The notes: generated by a model from the sequence alone, not told the origin. Positions 18,516 to 28,376 are shown, counted from the first letter of the stretch. The stretch: DNA of 64,000 nucleotides from Methanosarcina sp. KYL-1 (GCF_024372725.1 NZ_VOUA01000011.1:32678-96677); one strand, 5' to 3'. Made by a program: numbers and translations.

Positions 18516-19397
18516 ATGACGTTTGAAGGGCATGCCTGCGCTTCCGGGGCAGGGACGATTATAAACGCCATAGCAACCTGGAAAGGCGCAGCATTCGGGA
18601 TAGACTTAAAGACCTTTGCAAAAGTGGAACTTTTCGAAGGTGAAACCGGGATTTCCGGCTCAATCGAAGGGATGCCTGAGGGAGACACCCGGCTCATAGA
18701 GCGCTGTGTCGAGCTAACCCTGGGGCAGTTAGGGCTCGAACTCGGGGGCACGGTAAGGACCGGGAGTGAAATCCCCCTGGCTGGCGGGCTTAAGAGCAGC
18801 AGTGCGGCAGCAAATGCAACAGTCCTGGCAACACTGGAGGCAGTTGGTGAGGCCCTCCCTCCCCTTGAAATCGTTAAGCTGGGGGTCAGGGCTGCAAAAG
18901 AAGTAGGAGTTACGGTAACCGGGGCTTTTGATGATGCCTGTGCATCCTTTTTCGGGGGGGTCGTGATCACGGACAACCGGGAAATGGAGCTTGTCAAAAG
19001 AGAAGAGTTCGAGTCAAAGGTACTGATCTTTGCCCCTGCCAGGAGGGCTTTCAGTGCCGATACCGATGTAAAGCGCTCCCGGCTTATTGCCCCCTATGTG
19101 GAGCTGGCTTACGGGCTTGCCCTTGAAGGTGACTACGAACGCGCCATGACTTTAAACGGTTTCCTTTACTGCGGGGCGCTCGGTTTTGATACCGAGTACA
19201 TGCTCAGGGCCCTGGAATGCGGGGTAAAAGGAGTCAGCCTGTCCGGGACCGGCCCTTCCTATGCCGCCCTTGTGGGCCAGGAGCAGGTAAAAGAGCTTAA
19301 ACAGGCCTGGGAAAGCTGCGGGCTTGAAGGAAAGGTCATAGAGACCAGTATAAATAACAGGGATGCAATAACTTTAAGCAGGGAGGTATCCTTTTGA
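18516..19397 (+). CDS. aroK: Archaeal shikimate kinase (GHMP family)
   Basis: A 293-residue kinase converting shikimate to shikimate 3-phosphate. Archaea use a GHMP-fold enzyme unrelated to bacterial AroK. GHMP motif 2 is LAGGLKSSSAAANA and motif 3 is GVSLSGTGPSYAAL; the substrate-side TGAFDDACASFFGG is typical of the shikimate subgroup. The stop overlaps the TTG start of the chorismate mutase, so the two aromatic-pathway genes are coupled. Confidence 0.92.
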   Translation: MTFEGHACASGAGTIINAIATWKGAAFGIDLKTFAKVELFEGETGISGSIEGMPEGDTRLIERCVELTLGQLGLELGGTVRTGSEIPLAGGLKSSSAAANATVLATLEAVGEALPPLEIVKLGVRAAKEVGVTVTGAFDDACASFFGGVVITDNREMELVKREEFESKVLIFAPARRAFSADTDVKRSRLIAPYVELAYGLALEGDYERAMTLNGFLYCGALGFDTEYMLRALECGVKGVSLSGTGPSYAALVGQEQVKELKQAWESCGLEGKVIETSINNRDAITLSREVSF

Positions 19398-19681
19398 GTG
19401 AGCTTGAAGCTGTCCGCAAAGAGATTGAGGTAATTGACCGGGAAATCCTTGCCCTGATTAATAGAAGGGTCAACCTGGCTGAAAAGGTTCTGGAATCAAA
19501 AAGAATAAATGGGACCTCCATAAATGACCGTAAGCAAAATGAAGTCGTGCTTAACCGTGCCGTGAACGCCGCAACCGAACTAAACCTCGATTTGGGGTCC
19601 GTAAAGGCGATTTTCGAAATCCTTATCAGGATGAGCATCGAACGCCAAAAAGAGTTGAGCGGCAAGGGAAACCTTCCCTGA
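19394..19681 (+). CDS. Chorismate mutase (AroQ type)
   Basis: A 95-residue all-helical enzyme that turns chorismate into prephenate for Phe/Tyr synthesis. The AroQ pattern is clear: LEAVRKEIEVIDREILALINRR, then KRINGTSINDRKQNEVVL, and a C-terminal EILIRMSIERQKEL helix. The start is a TTG sharing bases with the upstream TGA (TTGA), with GGGAGG about 8 bases before it. Same operon as the shikimate kinase. Confidence 0.88.
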   Translation: MSELEAVRKEIEVIDREILALINRRVNLAEKVLESKRINGTSINDRKQNEVVLNRAVNAATELNLDLGSVKAIFEILIRMSIERQKELSGKGNLP

Positions 19682-19703
19682 GCGGCCCCGATAGGAGTAA
19701 AAA

Positions 19704-20099
19704 ATGGTCGATATTTCACTGATTATGGGTTCAGAATCCGACAGGTCAATAGCCAACCGGGCGATTGCTGTTCTGGAAAAAAGCAAGTACACGTTCGAAG
19801 TGAGGGTAATATCCGCTCACAGAAACCCGGATGAGCTTGACAGTTACGTCGCAGGTACCGATGCAAAGGTCTTCATTACGATAGCAGGCCTATCGGCAGC
19901 CCTTCCGGGAGTGGTGGCTTCCAGGACAAAAAAGCCGGTAATAGGTGTCCCGGTAAGCGCAAAACTCGGAGGACTTGACGCCCTCCTCTCCATAGCCCAG
20001 ATGCCTCCGGGCGTGCCTGTTGCCAGCGTGGGAGTTGACAACGGCGCAAATGGCGCACACCTTGCCCTGAGGATTTTGGATTTAATCGATAACGAGTAA
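19704..20099 (+). CDS. purE: N5-carboxyaminoimidazole ribonucleotide mutase
   Basis: A 131-residue enzyme of purine synthesis (class I PurE). The signature loop [29 protein letters not shown] and [19 protein letters not shown] are all present. The length is short, as usual in archaea. It starts 22 bases after the chorismate mutase stop with AGGAGT upstream, so it is probably the third gene of that operon. Confidence 0.92.
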   Translation: MVDISLIMGSESDRSIANRAIAVLEKSKYTFEVRVISAHRNPDELDSYVAGTDAKVFITIAGLSAALPGVVASRTKKPVIGVPVSAKLGGLDALLSIAQMPPGVPVASVGVDNGANGAHLALRILDLIDNE

Positions 20100-20676
20100 C
20101 TTCCATTCTTTAAGAAGTGCCTCCTGCCTGAGGCTTTATTATTTCCTTTTTCTTTTCCGGGCCAGTTAATGTATGCCATTTCTGATTTTTTGCTGCTTGA
20201 AATAGCCAGTTCTGATATTCCTGTTCTGGTTTTTTGCTGCTTGAAATAGGAAGGTTTTTTGAAGCTGTGCTTTTTGAAAAAGGACTTCGGCTCTATGCAG
20301 CCAGCTCAGGATTAGTTTGGGGGTGGGCACCTGAGTGGGAGTAGTGGGTGGGGATGGGGGGTAAAAGAATCGGTTGAGGTTTACAACAAAAAACAGTTTT
20401 CTCAGATGCCCATTCATTCTAATATGTTACATTATATATAAAAAAGCAGTTATACTGCAGTTTTTATGGACTTTTTGGAAGTACTTATATTTTTGAAGTA
20501 AGATTTCCGTTTCAAGTCCTGAATCTTGCAGTGGAAAAAGTTCAGTTCCCGGTGGGGATGCATTCCTCCGGCTTTTTGCGGGAAGAGGGGCCGGAGTTGC
20601 CGGCAGCCAGGGTCGTAGCCCCAGATAGGGCTGTTCTGGGCTGCTTCGGGTTTCCGGGATATATGTGAGTATTGTC
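20100..20676. other. Intergenic between convergent purE and dph6
   Basis: A 20-base unit TTTTTTGCTGCTTGAAATAG occurs twice (about 20187 and 20230). A G-rich run GTGGGTGGGGATGGGGGG lies near 20344-20361. No gene is seen. Confidence 0.5.
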
Positions 20677-21348
20677 TCAGTTCTTGTCGACCAGTTTTGC
20701 CTCAAGGATTTTTAAGACACCCGTGTCGCCAACCCATTCGATTTCGGTTTTCAGGATTTCTATGCGTTTTTTGAAGAAGGGTGCGTCAAGGACGAGGGTC
20801 TCGTACTCTCCGCCTTCCCCTGCCATGTGTACCATACGCCTGCGGTTCAGGGCTTTTAAGTTTTCAATGGAGTTGACGTTAATGGGCCTGCCCAGCCAGG
20901 ACTCATCCAGCCCGTCGGCTGCAACCCTGACAATCCGGATGTCGAGCACCTTTATCATCTCGTGGAGCAGTTCTTCAGGGTCCCTGTGCCAGAGAGGGGC
21001 GTAAACTTCAAGCCCAAGGGAGTCGCAGATCTTCTGCACCCTGCTTGCCTGGTACTGGGACTCGATGGCGCCTACCGTGACCCCGTCAACGTCCACTTTC
21101 TTTAAGGCGAGGGTCAGGTCGTCCAGTTCAAGTTCCTTGATCCCGCTGGACTGCTGCTGGATAAGGGGGATTTCACAGGCCTCGGAGATCAGTTTGACCA
21201 TGTGGAGGTTGATGGAGTGGTACATATAGGAGTCATCCCTGGCAGGGATGATGTTTATGAGGTGTGTGACCTCGTGCCCTTCCTGGAGGGCCTTGTATAT
21301 GGCGAAGATCGAGTCCTTGCCACCGGAAACCAGTGCTGCGAGTTTCAT
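20677..21348 (-). CDS. dph6: Diphthine-ammonia ligase
   Basis: About 223 residues. It performs the last step of diphthamide synthesis on elongation factor 2, ATP-dependent amidation of diphthine. The PP-loop SGGKDSIFAIYKAL is at the N terminus, and the C-terminal GEGGEYETLVLDAPFFKKRI is the family hallmark. ATG at 21348 (MKLAALVSGG) is preferred over 21366. The methyltransferase dphB of the same pathway lies 3 kb away on the same strand. Confidence 0.9.
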   Translation of the reverse strand: MKLAALVSGGKDSIFAIYKALQEGHEVTHLINIIPARDDSYMYHSINLHMVKLISEACEIPLIQQQSSGIKELELDDLTLALKKVDVDGVTVGAIESQYQASRVQKICDSLGLEVYAPLWHRDPEELLHEMIKVLDIRIVRVAADGLDESWLGRPINVNSIENLKALNRRRMVHMAGEGGEYETLVLDAPFFKKRIEILKTEIEWVGDTGVLKILEAKLVDKN

Positions 21349-21527
21349 CTGCATCACATTTTTCATATCTTTATCTCTATTTTTCTAAATTGGGGGTTTA
21401 CATTTCGGGCCTTATGTCTGCCGGGTCTGTATGCTTACTTAACTTTTATAGTGTTCTGTTTTTTTTTCGCCGGCTGCCTTTCCGGGAGGGGTCCGTAAGG
21501 GTTATGAGAGGTTTATGAGAGGTCTAT

Positions 21528-21610
21528 GGAAGGGTTTGGAAGGGTTTGGAAGGGTTTGGAAGGGTTTGGAAGGGTTTGGAAATGTTATGGAAATGTTATG
21601 GAAAGTTTAT
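21528..21610 (+). repeat. 10-bp tandem repeat, five copies, then 11-bp variant
   Basis: GGAAGGGTTT is repeated five times without change (21528-21577), followed by three units of GGAAATGTTAT-like sequence, just downstream of the leftward PfkB kinase gene. Confidence 0.9.
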
Positions 21611-21641
21611 TGAAGCCTGGCTTCCTGAAGACCCCTTTTCT

Positions 21642-22538
21642 TTACCTCGGTTCAAGTTTTCCGAAATGGGCTTCATAGCGGGCCTGCATTTTCTCCCAGG
21701 TAGGGAGGTCGGTCTGCGGGCCTCGGGTCTCCACGGCGAAGGATGCTACGGTTGCCCCGATTTTCCCGCAGGTGGGAAGGGGGTAACCCCTGGTGTAGGC
21801 GAGCAGGAACCCTGCCCTGTAGGCGTCTCCTGCCCCTGTGGGGTCCAGGGCTTTTACGGGGACGATAGGGATCAGGTACTCTTCATCGTCGGTATGGATC
21901 CGGCTGCCTTCTGAATCATAGGTTATCACAATTGTGGCGATAATTGCCTTGAGTTCGGAAAAGCTTTTTCCGGTCATTTCGGAAACCCGCTTTATCTCGT
22001 GCCGGTTTGCAAAGAGAATGTCGGTGTGGGCAAGGATGGTCTCCAGGTTTTCTTTCGAGTAGGTAACAAGGTCCTGTCCCGGGTCAAAGGATACAAAACC
22101 GGCAATCTGTGAGATTTTTGCGTTATAGACTGAGTCCGCTGTTGCAAGGTGGACAAAGTCCACTGGTCTTGGTTCCAGTTCCTTGAATTTCGAGGAGGCT
22201 CCCCAGTAAAAGTAAGTGGTCTGGTTGTCTTCCCTGTCATTGAAAATGAAGGCTTTGGACAGCTTCTGGTCATCGAGCCTGTAGAGTTGGGTGAGGTCTA
22301 CACCGACTTCTTTGAGGTGATTTTCGTATCCCGAACTTTCAAAGTCCGCACCCACGGGAGAGATGAGCTGGCACTTCCCTCCAAGCCTGGCGATGGCAAC
22401 CGCAATGTTTGCAGCCCCTCCGCCCGGGTGCTCTTCGTAGTCTATGACCGGAGAAGACTCGTTTTTTCCTGCAATCCTTTCAACGTCAACTATGCAGTCC
22501 AGGGCGGTATGCCCCACGACGGAAATTAATCTGTCCAT
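21642..22538 (-). CDS. PfkB-family carbohydrate/nucleoside kinase
   Basis: A 298-residue ribokinase-fold enzyme. The N-terminal PGGGAANIAVAIARLGG and C-terminal DPTGAGDAYRAGFLLA signatures, with the catalytic Asp in GAGD, are intact. Closest to archaeal nucleoside or sugar kinases by length and motif wording; the substrate is not decided by sequence. It appears monocistronic. Confidence 0.85.
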   Translation of the reverse strand: MDRLISVVGHTALDCIVDVERIAGKNESSPVIDYEEHPGGGAANIAVAIARLGGKCQLISPVGADFESSGYENHLKEVGVDLTQLYRLDDQKLSKAFIFNDREDNQTTYFYWGASSKFKELEPRPVDFVHLATADSVYNAKISQIAGFVSFDPGQDLVTYSKENLETILAHTDILFANRHEIKRVSEMTGKSFSELKAIIATIVITYDSEGSRIHTDDEEYLIPIVPVKALDPTGAGDAYRAGFLLAYTRGYPLPTCGKIGATVASFAVETRGPQTDLPTWEKMQARYEAHFGKLEPR

Positions 22539-22619
22539 GTAGCTGTCCTCATTTTCCTCGGGTTCAGGAAGCGACCCCGGGGAGTTTCGTTCAGGTATAT
22601 CGCAAAAATCTCAAAAATA

Positions 22620-22760
22620 ATTAAGCATGCAATCTAAAGCACGCAATCTAAAGCACGCAATCTAAAGCATACAACTATTCAAAAGATAAAAATTACTGCT
22701 TCTTCAGATGCTTCTTTAAATGCTTCTTTAAATGCTTCTTTAGATGTTTTTCCAGGTCGT
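22620..22760 (+). repeat. Two short tandem repeat blocks
   Basis: AAAGCACGCAATCT (14 bp, about 3.5 copies, 22624-22672) and ATGCTTCTTTAA (12 bp, about 4 copies, 22708-22750), both upstream of the PfkB kinase gene. Confidence 0.85.
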
Positions 22761-22786
22761 CTGACCAGGTTTTTCAGGAAAAGGAA

Positions 22787-22811
22787 AAACCGGTTTGTTA
22801 AAAACCGGTTT
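22787..22811 (-). terminator. Palindromic hairpin downstream of DUF555 gene
   Basis: AAACCGGTTT occurs at 22787-22796 and 22802-22811 and can pair with itself; on the minus strand it is followed by GGTTTTTCCTTTTCC. It lies 12 bases beyond the DUF555 stop. Confidence 0.5.
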
Positions 22812-22822
22812 GCTTATCCTCC

Positions 22823-23212
22823 TTATTTTTCTTTTTCCTTGCCTTTCTGGCGTTCTCCCTTTTCCACTGTCCTCTCGAATTCCGTCACTTCGACAACTTT
22901 GAGGGGGATGTCCCGGAGGGATTTTCCGATTACTGACTTGGCAATCCTTTCCGCGTGTTCCGCGGATTCTGCATCAAAGACCTTCATTTCAAAAATAAGT
23001 CCCACAAGGGCGGTGTTTGCCGCTATGAATACACTGCCAAAAGGCTCATTACATGCCGGGCAGTACGTGGTCCCCACGTCGACCTCTACAAAATCCAGTT
23101 TTGGGTTCAGGCGTTTTCCAGCCTCAGAAATCGCAACCCCTATTGCATCATCAGCCGTTTTTACATCTCTAACCAACCAAGCTGCTTCAAGTACCACATG
23201 AAAGTTCGTCAT
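22823..23212 (-). CDS. DUF555 (UPF0212) protein
   Basis: A 129-residue euryarchaeal conserved protein. [22 protein letters not shown], then YCPACNEP (a CxxC, possible zinc site) and a Lys/Glu-rich tail ([13 protein letters not shown]). It matches UPF0212 in length and wording; no function is established. It appears to be a single gene. Confidence 0.8.
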   Translation of the reverse strand: MTNFHVVLEAAWLVRDVKTADDAIGVAISEAGKRLNPKLDFVEVDVGTTYCPACNEPFGSVFIAANTALVGLIFEMKVFDAESAEHAERIAKSVIGKSLRDIPLKVVEVTEFERTVEKGERQKGKEKEK

Positions 23213-23409
23213 TATTTATCCACCGCATTTATTCATTCATACAAGTTTTTCAATGATTGTTTCCCCTGATAAGGGAACAGTTTTCTACAGAACCAAAGAA
23301 TGGAATAAAGTATATAAATTATTTCTGTTTGCAATAAATTATTTATGTTCGTCATTTTTTTCTTTCTTATCTGCTTTTCTCTCTTTATTTTCTCTTGTTA
23401 TATGGTAAA

Positions 23410-23838
23410 TCATATGGTAAAAAGCGTTTCATCGTCCACTGAAAAGACTCCCAGTTTTGCTCCCGCATCGAGCCAGGCATGCCCGTAGCTGAAAGAGGCA
23501 AGGGCGTTTACGGGGTCCCCGTGTTCCAGGAAATAAATCCCGTCTTTGTAGTAAGCCTCGGCCATTGTGTAGTAGTCCACGGCTACGGCGTACATGTGGG
23601 ATTCCGGGATTGGGGCGTATTTTGCTTTCTTGAGGGCTCTTTTGAGCATGTCTTCGTATCTTGTGACCTTTTCGTTCAAATCGGCAGGCATCTTCATCAC
23701 CCTGGCACCTAATTTCTCCAATCCTTTAAGGAAGTTCTCCGGTCTTTCGGGAGTTTTTTCAGCTCTCCGGGAAGTCTTTGTCCTTTGATTTTTTTCTTTA
23801 CTCCGCATTTTCCAGGAATTTTTCCGGCCCGCCCGCAA
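23410..23838 (-). CDS. DUF357 protein
   Basis: Up to 142 residues; the first 45 are Lys/Arg-rich and may not all be translated, since ATG 23808 is an alternative start. The helical core (DLNEKVTRYEDMLKRALKKA, HMYAVAVDYYTMAEAYYKDG, ALASFSYGHAWLDAGAKLG) is the archaeal DUF357 family. Its 5' end overlaps the end of dphB, so both are probably co-transcribed. Function is unknown. Confidence 0.75.
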   Translation of the reverse strand: MRAGRKNSWKMRSKEKNQRTKTSRRAEKTPERPENFLKGLEKLGARVMKMPADLNEKVTRYEDMLKRALKKAKYAPIPESHMYAVAVDYYTMAEAYYKDGIYFLEHGDPVNALASFSYGHAWLDAGAKLGVFSVDDETLFTI

Positions 23839-24598
23839 GTTTCACGAGGGCTTCGGCTTCAAGGAAGTGCAGCTTTCCCGGGATGACCAGGATCTGGAGG
23901 GGCTCTCCGAAATCGAAATCCTTCAGGTTTTTTGCATAGTCAGCTTTTACGACCGGCTTTTTTGAGCCTGCCCTGGCAATCCCCACGGCGACAGCCCGGT
24001 CAATGACCCCTTCTCCCCTTCTTTTTTCGACTTCCAGGAGGAGCTCAAGGGCCCTGTTTACGGTCATGTAGCCCTTCTCCTTATCGATGTCGAGGAAGAC
24101 AAGGGTATGCAGCCCCAGTTCGGAGTTTTGCTTTATGATGTCGTATGGGGTTTCCGAAATGACCAGTGTGCCGCGCCCGCTGACGTAAGGGTGGGGTATG
24201 CTTGCGGATTTTCCGAATCGGTAGTTCTGGAGGCCCGTAAGCCCTGAAACGGCTGAGGCAATGGAGGCCCCGTGGACCAGGCGGGTTTCGATACCGAGCT
24301 TTTCGGCCCTCAGGCGCAGGTCCACATGGGTTGTGGAGACCATGGTGTCTCCGCCGGTGAGAAAGGCAACTTTCCTGTCCCTGGCTTCGTTCAGCCAGTC
24401 CGGCTGCTGCTCCACGTCTTCCCTGGCAAGCACATGGACTTTTTTCCCGTAGAGTTTTTCCATTTTTTCGAGGTCCGTACCCATAAGGCAGGAGGTGTAG
24501 AACTCCACATAGACCAGGTCGGCCTCCCTGACAGCTTCAAGCCCTTTTAAGGAAATGTCGTATTCGTCAAAAAGGCCAAGCCCTATGAATGTGAGCAT
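23798..24598 (-). CDS. dphB: Diphthine synthase
   Basis: A 266-residue S-adenosylmethionine-dependent methyltransferase (tetrapyrrole-methylase fold) that makes diphthine on elongation factor 2. MLTFIGLGLFDEYDISLKGL, GGDTMVSTTHVDLRLRA and GLQNYRFGKSASIPHP are characteristic. The archaeal length is normal. Followed by the overlapping DUF357 gene. Confidence 0.93.
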   Translation of the reverse strand: MLTFIGLGLFDEYDISLKGLEAVREADLVYVEFYTSCLMGTDLEKMEKLYGKKVHVLAREDVEQQPDWLNEARDRKVAFLTGGDTMVSTTHVDLRLRAEKLGIETRLVHGASIASAVSGLTGLQNYRFGKSASIPHPYVSGRGTLVISETPYDIIKQNSELGLHTLVFLDIDKEKGYMTVNRALELLLEVEKRRGEGVIDRAVAVGIARAGSKKPVVKADYAKNLKDFDFGEPLQILVIPGKLHFLEAEALVKLAGGPEKFLENAE

Positions 24599-24790
24599 AG
24601 CCCGCTTTAGGGGGCTTATTAACTTAAAGCTTTTTGGCGCTGGGCTGTATCCGGGTTACCTTCATGACTTTTCTTCCGGGTTTTCGTACACGCCCAATGT
24701 ATATCTTCGTACACGCTCAACGTATATATATCTGGAAATTAATATTAGAAATGAGTTTACAACTGCAATTTTTTGGGGTGATTTTTAGAA

Positions 24791-25033
24791 ATGGTTAAGG
24801 TTACGCTCATTCATGCCAGCTGGTGTACGGTCTGCCCTACTGCACGCAGGCTCTGGAATGACCTGAAATCGGAGTACGATTTCGAGTATGAGGAAGTTGA
24901 CGTGGAAACCCCTGAAGGACAGGAACTAACTGAGAAATATGGTATAGTAGGGGTCCCCACAACCCTCATTGACGGGGAGGTCGTTTTTACGGGGCTTCCT
25001 AAAAAGGCACAGGCTATTGCCCGCATCAGCTGA
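24791..25033 (+). CDS. Small thioredoxin/glutaredoxin-like protein
   Basis: An 80-residue thiol-disulfide protein with active site WCTVCPTA (Cys12, Cys15) and the cis-Pro motif GVPTTLIDGE. It resembles the short archaeal thioredoxins of methanogens. It lies 36 bases upstream of a thioredoxin reductase, so the pair probably forms a complete reducing system in one operon. Confidence 0.88.
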   Translation: MVKVTLIHASWCTVCPTARRLWNDLKSEYDFEYEEVDVETPEGQELTEKYGIVGVPTTLIDGEVVFTGLPKKAQAIARIS

Positions 25034-25069
25034 AAGGCTTTCAGGGTTCTAATTTCTACGGGGGAAAGC

Positions 25070-26005
25070 ATGTACGACCTGATTATTATCGGGGGAGGGC
25101 CCGCAGGGCTCACTGCCGGGATTTATGCGGTCCGCTTCGGGCTAGATACCCTGGTCCTTGAAAGAAGCGAGATTAGCGGCCAGATTACACTGACTGATAT
25201 TGTGGAGAACTATCCCGGGTTTCCGGAGATTTCGGGGCTTGAGCTCATGGAGAAGTATAAGGCCCACGCCCTAAAAGCCGGGGTTGAGACCCGGATTACG
25301 GAAGTCCTGTCGGTCCGCAGTGAAGGGGCAAAAAAGGTCGTTTCCACGGACGGTGGGGGGCTGGAAGCAAAAGCCGTAATTCTTGCCACCGGGGCAAACC
25401 CAAAGCACCTGGGCGTGCCCGGGGAAGAGGCGCTTATCGGTAAGGGAGTTTCCTACTGCGCCACTTGCGACGGGCCTTTTTTCAGGAATAAGACCGTTGT
25501 GGTGGTGGGTGGGGGCGACTCGGCCCTTACGGATGCTCTTATCCTTTCCAGGATTGCAAAGCAGGTGTACCTTGTCCATAGGCGGGACCGGTTGAAGGCG
25601 GCAAAAGTCCTGCAGGAACGGGCTTTTTCGGCTCCGAACATCGAGTTCATTTACAATACCGCGGTCCGGGAAATTGTGGGAAGTACGGGAGAAATCCGTC
25701 GGGTTGAAAAGGTAATTCTTGAAAACCTCAAAAGCGGGGAAGTCAGGGAACTGCCCACAAACGGAATCTTCATTTACATAGGAATCCGCCCCAACACCGA
25801 AATCGTGGATGTGGATAAGGACGAAAGGGGCTTTATCAGGACCGGACGCTGGATGGAAAGCTCTGAGAAGGGGATTTATGCCATAGGGGACTGCCGGGAT
25901 ACGCCCATATGGCAGCTCGTAACAGCCGTAAGCGACGGGGCAGTTGCAGCCACAGCCGTAAACGAATATCTCGAGAGCCTCAAATATCCGGAAAAAAGTG
26001 GTTAA
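25070..26005 (+). CDS. trxB: Thioredoxin reductase
   Basis: A 311-residue FAD-dependent oxidoreductase. FAD motif IIGGGPAGLTAGIYA, redox-active CATC (Cys130, Cys133) in SYCATCDGPFF, nucleotide motif VVVGGGDSALTDAL, and the C-terminal FAD motif GIYAIGDCRDTP. The residues after GGGDSA would select NADPH, deazaflavin or another donor; the canonical HRRDRLKAAK suggests a pyridine nucleotide. Paired with the small thioredoxin. Confidence 0.92.
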   Translation: MYDLIIIGGGPAGLTAGIYAVRFGLDTLVLERSEISGQITLTDIVENYPGFPEISGLELMEKYKAHALKAGVETRITEVLSVRSEGAKKVVSTDGGGLEAKAVILATGANPKHLGVPGEEALIGKGVSYCATCDGPFFRNKTVVVVGGGDSALTDALILSRIAKQVYLVHRRDRLKAAKVLQERAFSAPNIEFIYNTAVREIVGSTGEIRRVEKVILENLKSGEVRELPTNGIFIYIGIRPNTEIVDVDKDERGFIRTGRWMESSEKGIYAIGDCRDTPIWQLVTAVSDGAVAATAVNEYLESLKYPEKSG

Positions 26006-26110
26006 CTCTTTTAAGTAAATGGTCAAGTCTTTTAAGTGAAAAGTGGTTAACTCTATTAAGTAAATATTCAAGGCTTTTAAGTGAATTGCCAAACTCATTA
26101 AGTAAATAAT
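26000..26110 (+). repeat. Degenerate tandem repeats after trxB
   Basis: Units built on AACTCTTTTAAGTAAATGGTC recur about five times with drift up to 26110. Confidence 0.75.
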
Positions 26111-26264
26111 TAATTCCTTGAGAGAAAAGAGCTTTAAAATAAATGGCAGGCCCTGGCTTTTAACTCCTCAAAGCCCCAGCTATTCATGAAAACCTTATAA
26201 ATAGTGGGACAGGAGGTTTTCTCTGTCCCGGGGTTTGTGTTTCTTGGGTTTTGCTTTTCAGAGA

Positions 26265-26555
26265 TTATTCTACAAGTTCGTTGATCTTATTGTAGAAATC
26301 TATGATCAGCCTTGTTGCTTCGCTTTCCATGTTAAGCTGGAAAGTGCGGATCTGCTTTCCCAGGGGTTTTTCTATGACTATGCCTGTTTCAATCAACGGG
26401 GTAATGACCCTTGATACGCTGGAGTGGGACAGGCCGGTCTCTTCTGCGATCCCGGAAAGGTAGGTTGATTCGTTCTGGTGTTCTATCAGGTTTTTAAGCA
26501 CAGTCATCTGTGCGGTTTTTCCAAATATTTTTTCAAGTGTATCCATTGTTTTCAT
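26265..26555 (-). CDS. Winged-helix (MarR/ArsR-like) regulator
   Basis: A 96-residue DNA-binding protein. The recognition region is SGIAEETGLSHSSVSRVITPLIETGIV, followed by a wing and a C-terminal helix that may dimerise (ATRLIIDFYNKINELVE). ATG 26546 (MDTLEKIFG) is an alternative start. Effector and targets unknown; it stands next to, and divergent from, the receiver protein. Confidence 0.75.
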   Translation of the reverse strand: MKTMDTLEKIFGKTAQMTVLKNLIEHQNESTYLSGIAEETGLSHSSVSRVITPLIETGIVIEKPLGKQIRTFQLNMESEATRLIIDFYNKINELVE

Positions 26556-26795
26556 CTCAGAGGTGGCTATTACAGTAAAATACGATTCGTATTCCCAATA
26601 TTAACGTGTTCTTTTCAATTATAAACTTATCTCCTTTTGGGTGAGTCCGGCGATTCATAATAAATCTTATAACTATTTAGGTAATTCTCCCATGATCGCT
26701 TCAATCCCTCCGGTGCCTATCGGTTTAACAAATTTTGAGAAATGTTTAATACCTAAGAAAATCTATAATGTAAGGTGTTAGGAGGGAGTTGGGTC

Positions 26796-27308
26796 ATGTA
26801 CGAAAATAATCTTGACCGTGATATTTTAAGACTGATTGAAGAGCAGCCCGAACTCAGCGACAGGGCTATTGCGAATGCCTTATCGGTTTCGGAAGAACAG
26901 GTAAAGGCCCGGATTTCGTGTTTTCAGGATACCCGTGAAAAAATCCTGATCGTGAATGCCGAAATGGGTGCCATGACCGCCCTCAAGATGGAACTTGAGG
27001 CCGAAGATTATAATGTAGTCGGGGCATCGGATGGTTTTTCCGCAGTCAATTTGGTAAAAGCCGAAAAGCCTGACATTGTTCTGCTTGACCGGACGCTTCC
27101 CGGAATGGACGGTTTTGAGGTATGCAGGCAGCTAAAGGCTGATTCCCTCTACGGGCATGTACCTGTTGTTATGCTGAGCGCAGGAGGTGCGGTAGAGGAC
27201 GTGGTCAAAGGCTTTGAGACAGGGGCTGATGACTATGTCATGAAGCCTTTTAACCTTCAGGAGCTAAAAGCCAGGATCAGGATGGTCCTGCGGAGGAGCC
27301 GGTTCTAG
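26796..27308 (+). CDS. HTH plus atypical receiver-domain protein, UAG stop
   Basis: About 170 residues. An N-terminal AsnC-like helix-turn-helix (LIEEQPELSDRAIANALSVSEEQVKARIS) is joined to a REC domain. The phosphoacceptor Asp (VLLDRTLPGMDG), the Ser of MLSAGG and the Lys of MKPF are present, but the acidic pair that binds magnesium is replaced: ILIVNAE stands where ILVVDDE is expected. ATG 26796 follows AGGAGGGAG. The frame ends at UAG; read-through would add only Leu-Lys-Leu before a UAA. No cognate kinase is adjacent. Confidence 0.8.
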   Translation: MYENNLDRDILRLIEEQPELSDRAIANALSVSEEQVKARISCFQDTREKILIVNAEMGAMTALKMELEAEDYNVVGASDGFSAVNLVKAEKPDIVLLDRTLPGMDGFEVCRQLKADSLYGHVPVVMLSAGGAVEDVVKGFETGADDYVMKPFNLQELKARIRMVLRRSRF

Positions 27309-28376
27309 TTGAAACTTTAATCCCGGTTTTTCTGATATGGTCAGAAAAAATTTCCTTTGTTCGGTATCCCTGTTTCTCTTAAAAGGACAGGGCTTCCCCG
27401 GCATCTGGTCCGTATCTATTAAAGCCTGTATAAAATGCCTGTATATTCGCCAATCTTCCAGAGAGCCTGCTCTTACCCGGCAGACAGTCCGCAACCTTTC
27501 AGAGCTGTGCCTTTCTGGAATCACATAATGTTTTTTTCTTTTCATTTCAATGCTTTTCCTTTCGGTCCCTACTGCTTATTGTAGCGGCAGCTTCCTTATC
27601 GTAGCTGTAGCCTTCCACAGGTCGAGGGGTAAATGGGTAAAACCGATCAGAGGGGTAGAATCGAGCAGGAGATGGAGAGCCGGGAAGGAAAGGTGGGATA
27701 GAGCAGGACATTTAGAACTGGGAAGGAGAGGTTGGATAGAGTGGGAGAGCCGGAAGGATGTAGTTTTCGTTCCCGGACCGGGACGGGTTCGGAAAGTCAG
27801 AGTAAGTCCAGTAAATCAGAGTAAGTCTGAGTAAGTCAGGAGGGATACTTCGGGGGGTTTTAGCATTAAATTTTGCACCCCGCATTATCGCTGTTTTTCG
27901 GAGTAAGTGAGGCACACCGTCCCCATGCCTCCGGCAGGAAGGCATTTCAGGTATTGGATAAAACCCGGGAGACTGAAATATTTGGTTTTTCCTGTTAAAA
28001 TGGCTTTTTTATGTCCTTTTAATTGATTATCGGGGTTATTTTTTATATAAAAACAAAATAATTCAAAATATAGGTAAATAAATTTTAATTAAGGGCTTAA
28101 TTTCTAAAAAAGACTTTTAAATTCCTTTTTTACTCAACAGAAGCATTTGATAATTTTAAATCTCTATTTTTAAATATAGACAGTATATGAAAATTTCAAA
28201 ACATTTAAAACAGAATAAAGCGTAAATTATTATGCGTAACTGTTAATCCTTCCTTATTTTTGATAAGGATCCGAAATACAAAACGGATTTAATGATCTGA
28301 ATGCATAAATATTGTTGTTCGGGCAATGTGGCAAAATGGTGGAAAAACGTACTGAAAAGAAACATGGAAAAAGATT
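27309..28376. other. About 1-kb noncoding region
   Basis: AGTAAGTC/AGTAAATC units recur near 27796-27840 and GGAAGGA-type purine runs near 27660-27750. From 28030 to 28250 it is strongly AT-rich, probably promoter DNA for the TPR gene. Short frames here show no family signal. Confidence 0.45.
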
